From: Arcticibacter eurypsychrophilus
GTDB lineage: Bacteria > Bacteroidota > Bacteroidia > Sphingobacteriales > Sphingobacteriaceae
NCBI RefSeq assembly: GCF_001730525.1
Contig: NZ_MDFN01000011.1
Span: 62,001 to 126,000, forward strand
Direction of reading: 5' to 3'
Length of the DNA: 64,000 bases
Shown: one piece after another, positions 7,959-18,040 of the stretch
How positions within the stretch are numbered: the first letter of the stretch is position 1
How the letters are laid out: every line of letters starts with the position of its first letter
The notes under the pieces: generated by a model
The model's database searches: none
Told to the model about the DNA's origin: nothing
What the model saw: the letters and a program-made list of their open reading frames with translations, nothing else
Translations under genes and position numbers: made by a program

Positions 7959-10256
7959 TTATTTCATTGCAAAGTCTGGAGATTTTGATGCTGATGTGAT
8001 GCCCCATTTTTTGTTTGGTTTACTACCCATCGTAAATTCAAGTGTTCCTCCTTCAATAATATCCTGATGCGTAATATATGTTTTGTTACACAATTTCCCA
8101 TTTAATCTAAGTGATTGGATATAAACATTTTTTGCAGACGGATTTTTTGTAGTTACAGTGAAATTTTTATCTCTGCTCAAATGAATAGTTGCCTTTTTTA
8201 AAATCGGTGAGCCAATATCATATATTCCACTTGCTGGGTTTACAGGGTAAAATCCCATTGAACTGAATACATACCAGGCACTCATTTGTCCGCAATCTTC
8301 ATTTCCTGAATAGCCGGAAAATGTATTGTTATATAATTCATTGAGCACTTTTGCCACGTATAACTGCGTTTTCCAGGGCTGGCTGCTGTAGTTATATAAA
8401 TAGGCAGCATGGTGACTTGGCTCGTTTCCATGTGCATATTGTCCGATAAATCCTGAAGCATTTCCGTTTACTTCTCCCGGAAGGTCATTCAGTGTAAAGA
8501 ATTGATCCAGTTTTGCGTTGAACTTGCTTTCTCCACCTGTTAAACTAATAAGTCCATTGATGTCCTGGGGTACATACCAGAAATATTGCCAGGCATTGCC
8601 TTCTGTATATGGATTGCCTCCATTGCCTCCATATTGCAGTGGATTAAAAGGGGATAACCATTCTCCATTTGCTTTTTTACCGCGGAAGAAACCTGATTGT
8701 GCGTCATATAAGTTCTTGTAATAGGCAGCACGGCTCATGAAGTGTTCGTAATCTGCTGTTTTATTTAATTTTTTAGCTAGTTGTGCCACACACCAGTCGT
8801 TATATGCTATTTCAAGGGTTATGGATACAGATTGAGACTGGAGATCTTCGGGCATATAGGAATATTTTTCCCATACTTCAAACGGAGAACCAGGATGACT
8901 GATAGTTGAGGAACCCTTAATGGCTTCGTAAGCTTTATTGATATCAAATCCTTTTATTCCTTTAAGTGCAGCATCTACAATAACCGGAATGGCATGGTTG
9001 CCGATCATGCAATAGTTCTCCTGTCCCCAAAGTTGCCAGATAGGTAAATAACCATAGGTATCATACTGACGCATCATACTGTTGATAAAACCTGCAGTGC
9101 GTCCCGGTTGAAGTAAGGTATATAATGGATGTGCGGCCCGGTAGGTATCCCATAATGAAAAGGTGGAATAGTGCATTTTGTCAGGAGCATTCTTTATAGT
9201 CATATCAGTTGACATATAATCACCGTTTACATCTGCTACATTATTAGGTTGTATAAAGGCATGATAAAGGCCTGTATAAAAGATTTCTTTTTGTTTTTGT
9301 GTGCCTTCTATACTGATTTTTGAAAGCTCTTTTTCCCATTTTTCTGTTGCCTGAGCTACCACCTGATCAAAGTTGGAATCTTGTATTTCTTCCTTAAAGT
9401 TTTCTCGGGCATTCGCAGTACTTACTGCTGATAATCCAACTTTTACAATCAGCTCCTGATTGTCTGAGGTGTTGAAATCCAGTACAGAGCGAACATTGGT
9501 TCCGTTGACAATGGGGATGTTATGATAGGTGCTGTTGCCATTTACCATTAAAATATTCTGAATAGGTTTTGAAAATTCAGCGTGAAAGTAAATCTTACGC
9601 AGCTGTGCCCAACCTGTCAGGATTCTATACCCTTCAATGGTTCTGTCGTTGACCATACGAATTTCTGCTCCAATAACTTTGCAGCTCCAGTATGTTCTTT
9701 TTTTATTTAACGTATGGTTTAAGTCAATGACCACATGAGCTTGTTCTGTTTTGGGGAATGTATAACGATGAATTCCTGTATGTTCTGTTGCACTTAACTC
9801 AGCATTAATGCCATAATCCTGAAGCTTAACCTGATAGTAACCTGGCTTGGCACTTTCATCTTCATGTGAAAACTTTGATCGGTAACCACTCCCTGGTTTA
9901 TCAGGATCGCCAGGAATCGTTTTGATTTCTCCTGTTGTTGGCATTAATAAAACATCAAACAGGTCTGAAACACCAGTGCCACTTAGATGAGTGTGACTAA
10001 AACCAACGATCGTTTTGTCATTATGATCGTATCCTGAAGCTGGATTATCTGGATTATCTTGTGTATCAGGACTCAATTGGACAAAACCAAAAGGAGTTGT
10101 CGCTCCTGGAAAATTACTGCCCGATAAACTGGAGGCATTTATAGCACCTGTACCGATAAATGGATTAACGAAAGATACTATTTTGGGGTCATTCTGGGCA
10201 TAAAGCGAAGAAGAAAGGAGCGTAATTGCAGCTAAAATTTTTATTTTTGTGTGCAT
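7959..10256 (-). CDS. GH92 alpha-mannosidase, secreted
   Basis: 765 residues with signal peptide MHTKIKILAAITLLSSSLYAQ. GH92 enzymes are calcium-dependent exo-alpha-mannosidases. Visible family marks are 'VNPFIGTG' near the mature N-terminus, 'SGSNFPGATTPFGFVQLSPD', 'GFSHTHLSGTG', 'YTEGNAWQYFW' (probable catalytic-acid Glu), 'HGNEPSHHAAYLYN' and 'GNEDCGQMSAWYVFSSMGF' (general-base region). The HGNEP form is the one I associate with alpha-1,2-mannosidases, so that specificity is likely but not certain. It is first in a minus-strand operon with the unknown TIM-barrel-like protein and divergent from a second GH92 gene. Confidence 0.95.
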   Translation of the reverse strand: MHTKIKILAAITLLSSSLYAQNDPKIVSFVNPFIGTGAINASSLSGSNFPGATTPFGFVQLSPDTQDNPDNPASGYDHNDKTIVGFSHTHLSGTGVSDLFDVLLMPTTGEIKTIPGDPDKPGSGYRSKFSHEDESAKPGYYQVKLQDYGINAELSATEHTGIHRYTFPKTEQAHVVIDLNHTLNKKRTYWSCKVIGAEIRMVNDRTIEGYRILTGWAQLRKIYFHAEFSKPIQNILMVNGNSTYHNIPIVNGTNVRSVLDFNTSDNQELIVKVGLSAVSTANARENFKEEIQDSNFDQVVAQATEKWEKELSKISIEGTQKQKEIFYTGLYHAFIQPNNVADVNGDYMSTDMTIKNAPDKMHYSTFSLWDTYRAAHPLYTLLQPGRTAGFINSMMRQYDTYGYLPIWQLWGQENYCMIGNHAIPVIVDAALKGIKGFDINKAYEAIKGSSTISHPGSPFEVWEKYSYMPEDLQSQSVSITLEIAYNDWCVAQLAKKLNKTADYEHFMSRAAYYKNLYDAQSGFFRGKKANGEWLSPFNPLQYGGNGGNPYTEGNAWQYFWYVPQDINGLISLTGGESKFNAKLDQFFTLNDLPGEVNGNASGFIGQYAHGNEPSHHAAYLYNYSSQPWKTQLYVAKVLNELYNNTFSGYSGNEDCGQMSAWYVFSSMGFYPVNPASGIYDIGSPILKKATIHLSRDKNFTVTTKNPSAKNVYIQSLRLNGKLCNKTYITHQDIIEGGTLEFTMGSKPNKKWGITSASKSPDFAMK

Positions 10257-10316
10257 AACGAAGAAATTATAGAGTTTAACGAAAGTCTAGCACAATTATA
10301 ATAATAAAACTTATAG

Positions 10317-10346
10317 TTTGCTAAATCGTTTTAATTATTAAATTTG
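10317..10346 (+). promoter_or_regulatory. Promoter of the rightward GH92 operon with embedded LacI-like dyad
   Basis: TTTG (10317-10320) and TAAATTTG (10339-10346) are separated by 18 bases, a near-consensus Bacteroidota promoter. Inside the spacer lies TAAATCGTTTTA (10322-10333), a dyad with a central CG and 10 of 12 positions symmetric, as in LacI-family operators. Binding there would block RNA polymerase. The next start codon is at 10419. Confidence 0.55.
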
Positions 10347-10418
10347 TTTTTAAGAAGAATGTGATGAATAATTACCTCTTTGCTAGTATAAACCATTTGA
10401 GAATAAGCTAAATAAATT

Positions 10419-12707
10419 ATGAAGCCTAAAATGTTTTTCGCCATCGCCCTTACAATCAGCTCTTTTGTCGTATTGGGTCAGAATGTTAATCAGGTAACCG
10501 ACCCTGTAGAGTACGTCAACCCCCTTATGGGAACGGATTCAAAACCCGATTTGTCCAATGGAAATACGTATCCTGCAATAGCGGTACCCTGGGGTATGAA
10601 CTTTTGGACCCCACAAACAGGGAAAATGGGAGATGGTTGGGCTTACACCTATACAGCCGATAAGATCCGTGGTTTTAAGCAAACACATCAACCATCACCA
10701 TGGATGAATGACTATGGACAGTTCTCCGTTATGCCGGTAACAGGTAAAATGGTGTTCGAACAGGATGAGCGTGCAAGTTGGTTTTCACACAAAGCAGAAG
10801 TATCCAAACCTTATTATTATAGCGTTTATTTAGCTGATGCCAATGTAACAACAGAGTTGACACCAACAGAAAGGGCGGCACAATTTCGTTTCACTTTTCC
10901 TAAGGGTGACAGTTCCTATATCGTCATCGATGCCTTCGATAAAGGCTCTTATGTGAAAGTTATTCCTGCAGAACGCAAGATTATTGGTTATTCTACTCGT
11001 TATAGTCGTGGTCCTCTTCCTAATTTTAAAAACTACTTTGTGATCTATATCGACAAAGCTTTTGCAGATGCTAAAGTATGGAGTGATAAATCAATTGTAG
11101 AAGGGTTAGAGTTAACAGCAAACCATGCTGGGGCCGTTATTGGTTTCAAAACAACAAAAGGGGAAAAGGTGAACATGAAGGTTGCTTCCTCCTTTATTAG
11201 TTTTGAACAGGCAGAGTTGAACCTGAAACGAGAACTAGGTAGCGACAGTTTTGATGTTACCGCTCAGAAAGCGAAAGCATTGTGGAACAAACGACTGAAT
11301 GCTATTTCAGTAGGAGGAGGAACAGTTGACCAGGTGCGTACTTTTTATTCTTGTATGTACCGTACCCTGTTTTTCCCTCATAAGATGTATGAACATGATG
11401 CCAATAATAAAATCGTTCACTACAGTCCCTACAATGGTAAAACATTGCCTGGATATATGTTTGCTGGTACAGGCTTCTGGGATACGTTTAGGGCATTGTA
11501 TCCCTTTTTAAACCTGGTTTATCCTTCAATTAACAAGGAAATGCAGGAAGGTTTAATTAATGATTACAAAGAAGGAGGATGGTTACCTGAATGGTCAAGT
11601 CCGGGATATGCAGATATTATGGTTGGTAATAATTCAGCTTCAGTGGTATCGGATGCATATATTAAAGGATTACGTGGCTATGATATCAACACCTTATATA
11701 AGGCGCTTACTCACGGAGCGAATAACGAAGGCCCTATCTCAGCAGTAGGCCGTAAAGGAGTGAAGTTTTATAATGAGCTGGGTTATATTCCTTTTGATGT
11801 GGATATCAATGAAAATGCTGCCAGAACGCTGGAGTATGCTTATGATGATTTTGCCATCTATCAACTGGGAAAAGCGCTTAACAAACCTGAATCTGAGATT
11901 GGAATTTATGCTAAACGGAGTCAGAATTACCGCAACTTGTTTGATCCCTCAAGCGGTTTAATGCGTGGTAAGAATAAAGACGGAAGCTTTCAATCTCCTT
12001 TTAGTCCTTTTAAATGGGGTGGAGCTTTTACAGAGGGAAACAGCTGGCATTATTCATGGTCTGTTTTTCATGATATGAATGGACTTGTGAATTTAATGGG
12101 AGGAGATCAGAAGTTTGTAACTAAACTGGATTCCGTATTTTCAATGCCTCCCGTTTTTGATGAAAGTGCCTATGGAGGCGTGATCCATGAGATCAGAGAG
12201 ATGCAGATAGCTAATATGGGCCAGTATGCACATGGAAACCAGCCGATTCAGCATATGATTTATTTGTATAACTATGCAGGCGCACCATGGAAGACACAGT
12301 ACTGGGCACGTGAAACAATGAACAGAATGTATCGCGCCACACCTGATGGTTATTGTGGAGATGAGGATAACGGACAGACTTCTGCCTGGTATGTATTCTC
12401 AGCGATGGGTTTCTATCCGGTTACACCTGCTGTAGATCAGTATGTGCTTGGAGCTCCTTTATTTAAAAAGGTGACTCTTAATCTGGAAAATGGAAAGAAG
12501 GTGATCATCAATGCCGGGGCTAACAGTGCAGAAAATAAGTATGTCAAATCTTTAAGCTGGAATGGAAAACCTTATAGCAAAAACTGGGTGAGCCATAGTG
12601 AATTGTTAAAGGGTGCAGTGCTTGATTTTAGTATGACCCAAACAGCTAATACACAAAGGGGATCTGATAAAAAGGATTATCCATATTCCTTTTCAACAGA
12701 TAAATAG
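10419..12707 (+). CDS. GH92 glycosidase, secreted (HGNQP variant)
   Basis: 762 residues with signal peptide MKPKMFFAIALTISSFVVLGQ. It has the GH92 marks 'VEYVNPLMGTDS', 'GNTYPAIAVPWGMNFW', 'FTEGNSWHYSWSV' (probable catalytic acid) and 'YCGDEDNGQTSAWYVFSAM'. The first subsite motif differs from the two neighbouring GH92 proteins: HGNQPIQHMIYLYN instead of HGNEPSHH. This suggests another linkage specificity, or a non-alpha-1,2 mannosidase, in the same degradative set. It is first in a rightward run with a second GH92 (134 bases later) and GH78. The 3' end including the stop codon is duplicated just downstream. Confidence 0.94.
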   Translation: MKPKMFFAIALTISSFVVLGQNVNQVTDPVEYVNPLMGTDSKPDLSNGNTYPAIAVPWGMNFWTPQTGKMGDGWAYTYTADKIRGFKQTHQPSPWMNDYGQFSVMPVTGKMVFEQDERASWFSHKAEVSKPYYYSVYLADANVTTELTPTERAAQFRFTFPKGDSSYIVIDAFDKGSYVKVIPAERKIIGYSTRYSRGPLPNFKNYFVIYIDKAFADAKVWSDKSIVEGLELTANHAGAVIGFKTTKGEKVNMKVASSFISFEQAELNLKRELGSDSFDVTAQKAKALWNKRLNAISVGGGTVDQVRTFYSCMYRTLFFPHKMYEHDANNKIVHYSPYNGKTLPGYMFAGTGFWDTFRALYPFLNLVYPSINKEMQEGLINDYKEGGWLPEWSSPGYADIMVGNNSASVVSDAYIKGLRGYDINTLYKALTHGANNEGPISAVGRKGVKFYNELGYIPFDVDINENAARTLEYAYDDFAIYQLGKALNKPESEIGIYAKRSQNYRNLFDPSSGLMRGKNKDGSFQSPFSPFKWGGAFTEGNSWHYSWSVFHDMNGLVNLMGGDQKFVTKLDSVFSMPPVFDESAYGGVIHEIREMQIANMGQYAHGNQPIQHMIYLYNYAGAPWKTQYWARETMNRMYRATPDGYCGDEDNGQTSAWYVFSAMGFYPVTPAVDQYVLGAPLFKKVTLNLENGKKVIINAGANSAENKYVKSLSWNGKPYSKNWVSHSELLKGAVLDFSMTQTANTQRGSDKKDYPYSFSTDK

Positions 12708-12778
12708 TACTGGAGCTCCTAATCAGGTTGATGTTTTCAACAGATAAATAGTGCTGAAACTTCAAATAAGGATGATGT
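12690..12778 (+). repeat. Tandem duplication of about 44 bases at the 3' end of the GH92 gene
   Basis: The segment 12690-12733, containing the last codons and stop of the GH92 gene, is repeated at 12734-12778. The first 18 bases (TTTTCAACAGATAAATAG) are identical; the rest has diverged (CTGGAGCTCC against CTGAAACTTC, then AATCAGGTTGATG against AATAAGGATGATG). The second copy is noncoding and lengthens the intergenic gap. Confidence 0.75.
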
Positions 12779-12841
12779 AGAAAACCTATAGATCGGGCGA
12801 TTGCGAATTGATAATTATTTTTAAAACTGTTATTTTTTATA

Positions 12842-15145
12842 ATGAAGAAACTGCTAACGGTGTTCGTTCTGTGTTCAAGCTTTTATGCTTATAGTCAGAA
12901 TAAGCAAAATCAATTATTGATTCAATATGTGAAACCCATTATTGGAACGCAAAAGATGGGACATACCTTTCCGGGTGCTACAGTACCTTTTGGAGCCGTA
13001 CAGCTTAGTCCCGATACTGATACGATTCCTTATGAAAAGGACGGGAAGTATAATAAGGATGTATACCGTTATTGTGCCGGTTATCAATATGACGATCCCA
13101 CTATTGTGGGGTTCAGTCATACGCATTTCAGTGGTACGGGACATTCAGACTTAGGCGATTTTCTCATCATGCCTACTGTAGGGAAGTTGCAGTTGAATCC
13201 GGGAACTGCGGACCATCCTGAGAATGGTTACCGGTCCGCTTTCTCTCATAAAAATGAAGTAGCAGAAGCTAATTATTATAAAGTTAAACTCGATGACCAG
13301 CAAATCCTTGCGGAGCTGACTACCTCCACACGAACCGGTTTTCATCAATATACTTTTCCCGCATCTGATGAGGCGCATATTATTCTGGACCTGATGGCGG
13401 GGATTTATAATTATGAAGATAAAACGGTGTGGACGCATGTACGGGTAGAAAATGATTCGCTGGTAACGGGTTACAGGCAGACAAATGGTTGGGCAAAAAA
13501 CCGCATGGTTTATTTTGCCATGTCTTTCTCAAAGCCGTTTAAAGAATATGGTACCAGGGATTATTCCAAGGGACAGGTTTATAAAGGGTTTTGGAGAAAG
13601 TTTGATCAGAGTAAAAACTTTCCTGAAATAGCAGGAAAGCAATTGCGGATGTACTTCAATTTCAATACTACAGATCAGGAAAAGATTAAGATCAAGTTTG
13701 CCTTATCTCCGGTAAGTACAAAAAATGCACTAGAGAATATGCAGGCGGAAATACCACATTGGGATTTCAACCAGGTGAAGCAAGAAGGACAGCAGCAATG
13801 GGAAAAGGAGCTGAGTAAAATTAAAATTAAAGCCGCTGGAACTGAAGAGATGGTCAACTTTTATACCGCGATGTACCATGCTGCCATGATGCCTACGGTT
13901 TACATGGATGTGAACGGCGAGTATAAGGGTTTGGATCAGAATGTGCACAAAGCAGAGGGTTTTGTTCATTATACTTCTTTTTCTTTATGGGACACTTACC
14001 GGGCCTTCCATCCCTATCTGAACATTGTAAACCCTTCCCGAAACGCAGATATGATTCAATCCATGTTAGCTCATTATGACCAGAGTGCCCAGAAAATGCT
14101 GCCTATATGGTCTCATTACGCAAACGATAATTGGTGCATGAGTGGCTATCATAGTGTATCTGTTATTGCTGATGCCATTATAAAAGGAACTTTTAAAGGT
14201 GGTGCGGCAAAAGCGCTTGAAGCTTGTGTAACTACAGCCCGGACCAGGAGTTATGAAGGCATTGGTTATTATATTGACATGGGGTATATTCCTCAGGATA
14301 AGAACAGTACTTCTGTTTCCTCTACGCTGGAATATGCCTATGATGATTGGTGTATTGCGCAAATTGCAAATAAGTTGAAGCGCACAGACCTGTACAATGA
14401 ATTTATTAAGCGGGCAGATAACTGGAAAAACGTATACGATTCTTCTATTGGTTATATGCGGCCAAGAATGACTGACGGCACTTTCAGGAAGGAATTTGAT
14501 GTATTGAAAACTGACGGACAGGGTTTTATTGAAGGGAACACCTGGAATTATAGTTTATATGTTCCACAGGATCCCGATCAGATGATCGAAATGATGGGTG
14601 GTAAAAAGAAGTTTGCTGTACATCTTGATTCCTTGTTCAGTATGCATTTGCCTGATGAGTTTTTTGCAGAAACAGAGGATATTACAAGGGAAGGCATTAT
14701 TGGAAACTATGTGCATGGTAATGAACCTTCACACCATGTTGCCTATTTATATAACCGGACTGGACAGCCCTGGAAAACGCAGGAGAAAGTAAGGATGATT
14801 CTGAAAAAGCAATATCACACTGGTCCTGGTGGATTAGGAGGGAATGATGACTGCGGACAAATGAGTGCCTGGTATATATTCAGTTCACTAGGTTTTTACC
14901 CGGTGGCACCTGCTTCTGATCAGTATTGGTTAGGAAGTCCTTCTGTTTACTCAGCCGCTATACAGCTTGAAAATGGGAAAATATTTAAAGTAGAAGCTAA
15001 AAATCAGAGTGATAAGAATGTATATGTACAAAAGGTAACCTTGAACGGTAATGCTCTTGATCGGTTGTATATTTCCCATCATGATATTACGGAAGGAGGA
15101 ACTCTTATTTATACGATGGGACCAAAACCTAAAATTAGTAAATAG
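12842..15145 (+). CDS. GH92 alpha-mannosidase, secreted
   Basis: 767 residues with signal peptide MKKLLTVFVLCSSFYAYSQ. GH92 marks are 'VKPIIGTQKMGHTFPGATVP', 'GFSHTHFSGTGHSDLGDF', 'FIEGNTWNYSLYVPQD', 'YVHGNEPSHHVAYLYN' and 'GGNDDCGQMSAWYIFSSLG'. The HGNEPSHH form and the NDD triplet fit a typical alpha-1,2-mannosidase. With the other two GH92 proteins it gives three mannosidases of at least two subtypes, which suits stepwise trimming of a branched mannan or high-mannose N-glycan. GH78 follows after 61 bases. Confidence 0.95.
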   Translation: MKKLLTVFVLCSSFYAYSQNKQNQLLIQYVKPIIGTQKMGHTFPGATVPFGAVQLSPDTDTIPYEKDGKYNKDVYRYCAGYQYDDPTIVGFSHTHFSGTGHSDLGDFLIMPTVGKLQLNPGTADHPENGYRSAFSHKNEVAEANYYKVKLDDQQILAELTTSTRTGFHQYTFPASDEAHIILDLMAGIYNYEDKTVWTHVRVENDSLVTGYRQTNGWAKNRMVYFAMSFSKPFKEYGTRDYSKGQVYKGFWRKFDQSKNFPEIAGKQLRMYFNFNTTDQEKIKIKFALSPVSTKNALENMQAEIPHWDFNQVKQEGQQQWEKELSKIKIKAAGTEEMVNFYTAMYHAAMMPTVYMDVNGEYKGLDQNVHKAEGFVHYTSFSLWDTYRAFHPYLNIVNPSRNADMIQSMLAHYDQSAQKMLPIWSHYANDNWCMSGYHSVSVIADAIIKGTFKGGAAKALEACVTTARTRSYEGIGYYIDMGYIPQDKNSTSVSSTLEYAYDDWCIAQIANKLKRTDLYNEFIKRADNWKNVYDSSIGYMRPRMTDGTFRKEFDVLKTDGQGFIEGNTWNYSLYVPQDPDQMIEMMGGKKKFAVHLDSLFSMHLPDEFFAETEDITREGIIGNYVHGNEPSHHVAYLYNRTGQPWKTQEKVRMILKKQYHTGPGGLGGNDDCGQMSAWYIFSSLGFYPVAPASDQYWLGSPSVYSAAIQLENGKIFKVEAKNQSDKNVYVQKVTLNGNALDRLYISHHDITEGGTLIYTMGPKPKISK

Positions 15146-15206
15146 CCTGTTATTTATCTTTTAAAATGAACCTCTTAAAACAGGTGAACCCAAATTATAG
15201 ATCTTT

Positions 15207-17915
15207 ATGAAACAGCAATATTTCTTTTTAAAAGCTTTGCTCGTGTTCGGTATTGCAGGAATTTTCTCTGCAAATGCTGAGGCACAGAACTTAGAAGTTG
15301 TCAAAACAAGATGCGAATATTTGATTAATCCGATAGGAATTGATGCAAGTGCACCTCGGTTTACCTGGCAGCTCAGCGACAAACGTCAAGGAGCTAAACA
15401 AACTGCCTTTAGATTGATTATTGGTGTTGATTCATTAGGTCTCCTGAAAGGTGAAAATCTGGTATGGGATTCCAAAAAACAGAATAATGATGCGATGCTG
15501 GTATCCTATTCTGGGACTGCACTGCTTCCAGTTACCAAATATTACTGGCGGGTAGCATCCTGGGATCAAACAGGAAAACCGTTGAATTCCCCTGTTGCTA
15601 CTTTTGAAACTGGTTTAATGTCATCAACAAACTGGAAAGGTACATGGATCAGCGATGAAGGTGATATTTATTTGAAACCTGCCCCATTATTCAGAAAAGA
15701 CTTTGTTACGAAGAAAAAAGTGAAACAAGCCAGGGCTTATATTGCAGTTGCAGGTTTGTTCGAATTATATGTCAATGGAAAGAAAATAGGCAATCATCGT
15801 TTGGATCCTATGTATACCCGTTTTGACAGGCGGAACCTGTACGTGGTTCATGATATTTTCTCTTCTCTTCAGGAAGGCGAAAATGCAGTTGGGGTGATGC
15901 TGGGTAACGGATGGTATAATCATCAGTCCACAGCTGTTTGGGACTTTCATAAGGCTCATTGGCGTGCCAGACCAACATTTTGTATGGATATCAGAATTAC
16001 CTATGAAGATGGAACAGTAGAGATGATTAAATCTGATAAATCATGGAAAACTTCATTAGGTCCGGTTATTTTTAACAGCATATATACTGCTGAACATTAT
16101 GATGCACGTTTGGAGCAGATAGGCTGGAATTCTCCTGGTTTTGATGATTCAAAATGGAAAGGGGTGATAAATAGAACAGCTCCTTCTTTAAATATTGTAT
16201 CTCAAGCCATGCAACCTGTACGAAATGTAGAGGAAATTAAAGCGCAGAAAATAACCCGGATTAATGATACCACGTATGTGTTTGACCTGGGCAGGAACAT
16301 TTCAGGAGTAAGTAAAATTTCGTTGCAGGCTCAAGAGGGTACAAGGCTTCGGTTAATTCATGGTGAACGCCTCGGAAAAGATGGCCGGGTTGACTTGTCC
16401 AATATAGATTTACATTATCGCCCCACAGACAATCAGGATCCTTTTCAAACCGATGTCTTTACACTAAGCGGTAGGGGATTAGAAACTTTTATGCCGCGCT
16501 TTAATTATAAGGGCTTTCAATATGTAGAGGTAACCAGTAACAGACCAATACAGTTGACAAAAGAAAGTCTGAAGGGCTACTTTATGCATAGCGATGTTCC
16601 TGTTTCGGGATCAATTAAATCGTCTAATCCAACTATTAATAAGCTTTGGTTTGCAACAAATAATTCATACCTGTCTAATCTTTTTGGTTATCCAACAGAT
16701 TGTCCGCAACGGGAGAAAAATGGCTGGACAGGTGATGCACAGATTGCTATAGAAACCGGTTTATATAATTTTGACGGGATAACCGTATATGAAAAATGGA
16801 TGGCTGACCATCGCGATGAACAACAACCCAATGGCGTTCTTCCCTCTATTATTCCCACTAATGGTTGGGGGTATGAATGGGGTAACGGTCCGGACTGGAC
16901 AAGCACTATTGCCATTATTCCATGGAACCTGTACCTTTTTTATGGCGACATTAAAACACTGCAGGATTGTTATGAGCCCATTAAACGGTACGTGGATCAT
17001 ATCGATGAGTTGAGTCCTACCGGTTTAACTGATTGGGGATTGGGTGACTGGGTGCCTGTGAAATCAAAGTCACCTGTAGAGCTTACCTCTACTTGTTATT
17101 ATTATGCCGATGCCATTATCCTTTCCAATGCGGCTAAGCTGTTTGGCCACACTGCAGATTATGAAAAATACAGTGCTTTAGCAGCTAAGATCAAAAAAGC
17201 GTTTAATGATAAGTATCTGAATCGGGATACTGGAATTTATGGAAGTGGTGTGCAGACCGAATTGAGTGTGCCACTTTATTGGGGCTTGGTGCCGGAGGAC
17301 ATGAAAGAAAAAGTTGCCTCTAGTCTGGCTAACCGGGTAGCAGCAGATCATTTTCAGCTGGATGTTGGTTTACTGGGAACCAAGGCTATTTTGAACGCCT
17401 TAAGTGAAAATGGACATGCCGATGTAGCATATCGACTCGCCTCAAATGAGAAATATCCTTCCTGGGGATGGTGGATTGCTAACGGAGCCACTACGTTATA
17501 TGAAAATTGGAACATTCAATCTAAATATGATATCTCGTTAAATCATATCATGTTTGGTGAAATCGGTGCATGGTTGTTTAAAGGGCCGGGTGGCATTAAA
17601 CCTGATCCTCAATCACCAGGTTTCAAGAATGTGCTTCTTAGGCCTCACTTTGTTCCTGGCTTAAGCCAATTTGAAGCAAAACATGAAGGGCCTTACGGTA
17701 TCATAAAATCATCATGGAAGAGGGTAGGTAAAAAAATCGTTTATGAGGTTATCGTACCTGCAAACTCAAGTGCCTCTGTATATCTTGAATCCGGGAAAGT
17801 TAAATCACTTCGAGAGGGACCAAAATCTTTAAATCAAAAGTTGAATCCGATCCATACCACTGAAGGTGATCAATTTCAAATAGAAGCGGGAACCTATACT
17901 TTTGAAATTATATAA
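15207..17915 (+). CDS. GH78 alpha-L-rhamnosidase, secreted
   Basis: 902 residues with signal peptide ending in SANAEAQ. The order of parts is typical of GH78: an N-terminal beta domain starting 'CEYLINPIGIDASAPRFTW', a carbohydrate-binding-like region with 'YIAVAGLFELYVNGKKIG', then the (alpha/alpha)6 catalytic barrel from about residue 470. The barrel has 'YPTDCPQREKNGWTGDAQ', which holds the acidic catalytic pair region, and 'SWGWWIANGATTLYENW'. A beta C-terminal domain ends the protein. It removes terminal alpha-L-rhamnose from glycans or glycosides in the periplasm or outside the cell. It is in line with the two GH92 genes, implying a substrate with both mannose and rhamnose, or a plant or microbial heteropolysaccharide. 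Confidence 0.95.
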   Translation: MKQQYFFLKALLVFGIAGIFSANAEAQNLEVVKTRCEYLINPIGIDASAPRFTWQLSDKRQGAKQTAFRLIIGVDSLGLLKGENLVWDSKKQNNDAMLVSYSGTALLPVTKYYWRVASWDQTGKPLNSPVATFETGLMSSTNWKGTWISDEGDIYLKPAPLFRKDFVTKKKVKQARAYIAVAGLFELYVNGKKIGNHRLDPMYTRFDRRNLYVVHDIFSSLQEGENAVGVMLGNGWYNHQSTAVWDFHKAHWRARPTFCMDIRITYEDGTVEMIKSDKSWKTSLGPVIFNSIYTAEHYDARLEQIGWNSPGFDDSKWKGVINRTAPSLNIVSQAMQPVRNVEEIKAQKITRINDTTYVFDLGRNISGVSKISLQAQEGTRLRLIHGERLGKDGRVDLSNIDLHYRPTDNQDPFQTDVFTLSGRGLETFMPRFNYKGFQYVEVTSNRPIQLTKESLKGYFMHSDVPVSGSIKSSNPTINKLWFATNNSYLSNLFGYPTDCPQREKNGWTGDAQIAIETGLYNFDGITVYEKWMADHRDEQQPNGVLPSIIPTNGWGYEWGNGPDWTSTIAIIPWNLYLFYGDIKTLQDCYEPIKRYVDHIDELSPTGLTDWGLGDWVPVKSKSPVELTSTCYYYADAIILSNAAKLFGHTADYEKYSALAAKIKKAFNDKYLNRDTGIYGSGVQTELSVPLYWGLVPEDMKEKVASSLANRVAADHFQLDVGLLGTKAILNALSENGHADVAYRLASNEKYPSWGWWIANGATTLYENWNIQSKYDISLNHIMFGEIGAWLFKGPGGIKPDPQSPGFKNVLLRPHFVPGLSQFEAKHEGPYGIIKSSWKRVGKKIVYEVIVPANSSASVYLESGKVKSLREGPKSLNQKLNPIHTTEGDQFQIEAGTYTFEII

Positions 17916-17996
17916 TTGTATTGGTTATGCTATTTGCGTATTGACCAACGATAAGTTTTGAGCTATTTATTTAATTAGGGTTAAATAGATTCACCA

Positions 17997-18028
17997 TTTG
18001 TTTAAGCCTCTAAAGAAATTTAATTTTA
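17997..18028 (+). promoter_or_regulatory. Promoter of the GH43 gene
   Basis: TTTG (17997-18000) is followed after 20 bases by TAATTTTA (18021-18028), one base off TAnnTTTG. The predicted start lies about 8 bases before the ATG at 18041. It suggests the GH43 gene can be expressed separately from the upstream run. Confidence 0.45.
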
Positions 18029-18040
18029 ATATAATCGAAC

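Noticed and set aside
13151-14362. Antisense frames over the third GH92 gene (similar frames lie opposite many genes)
   Set aside because: They are shadows of strongly conserved coding sequence on the other strand and show no domain or start signal.
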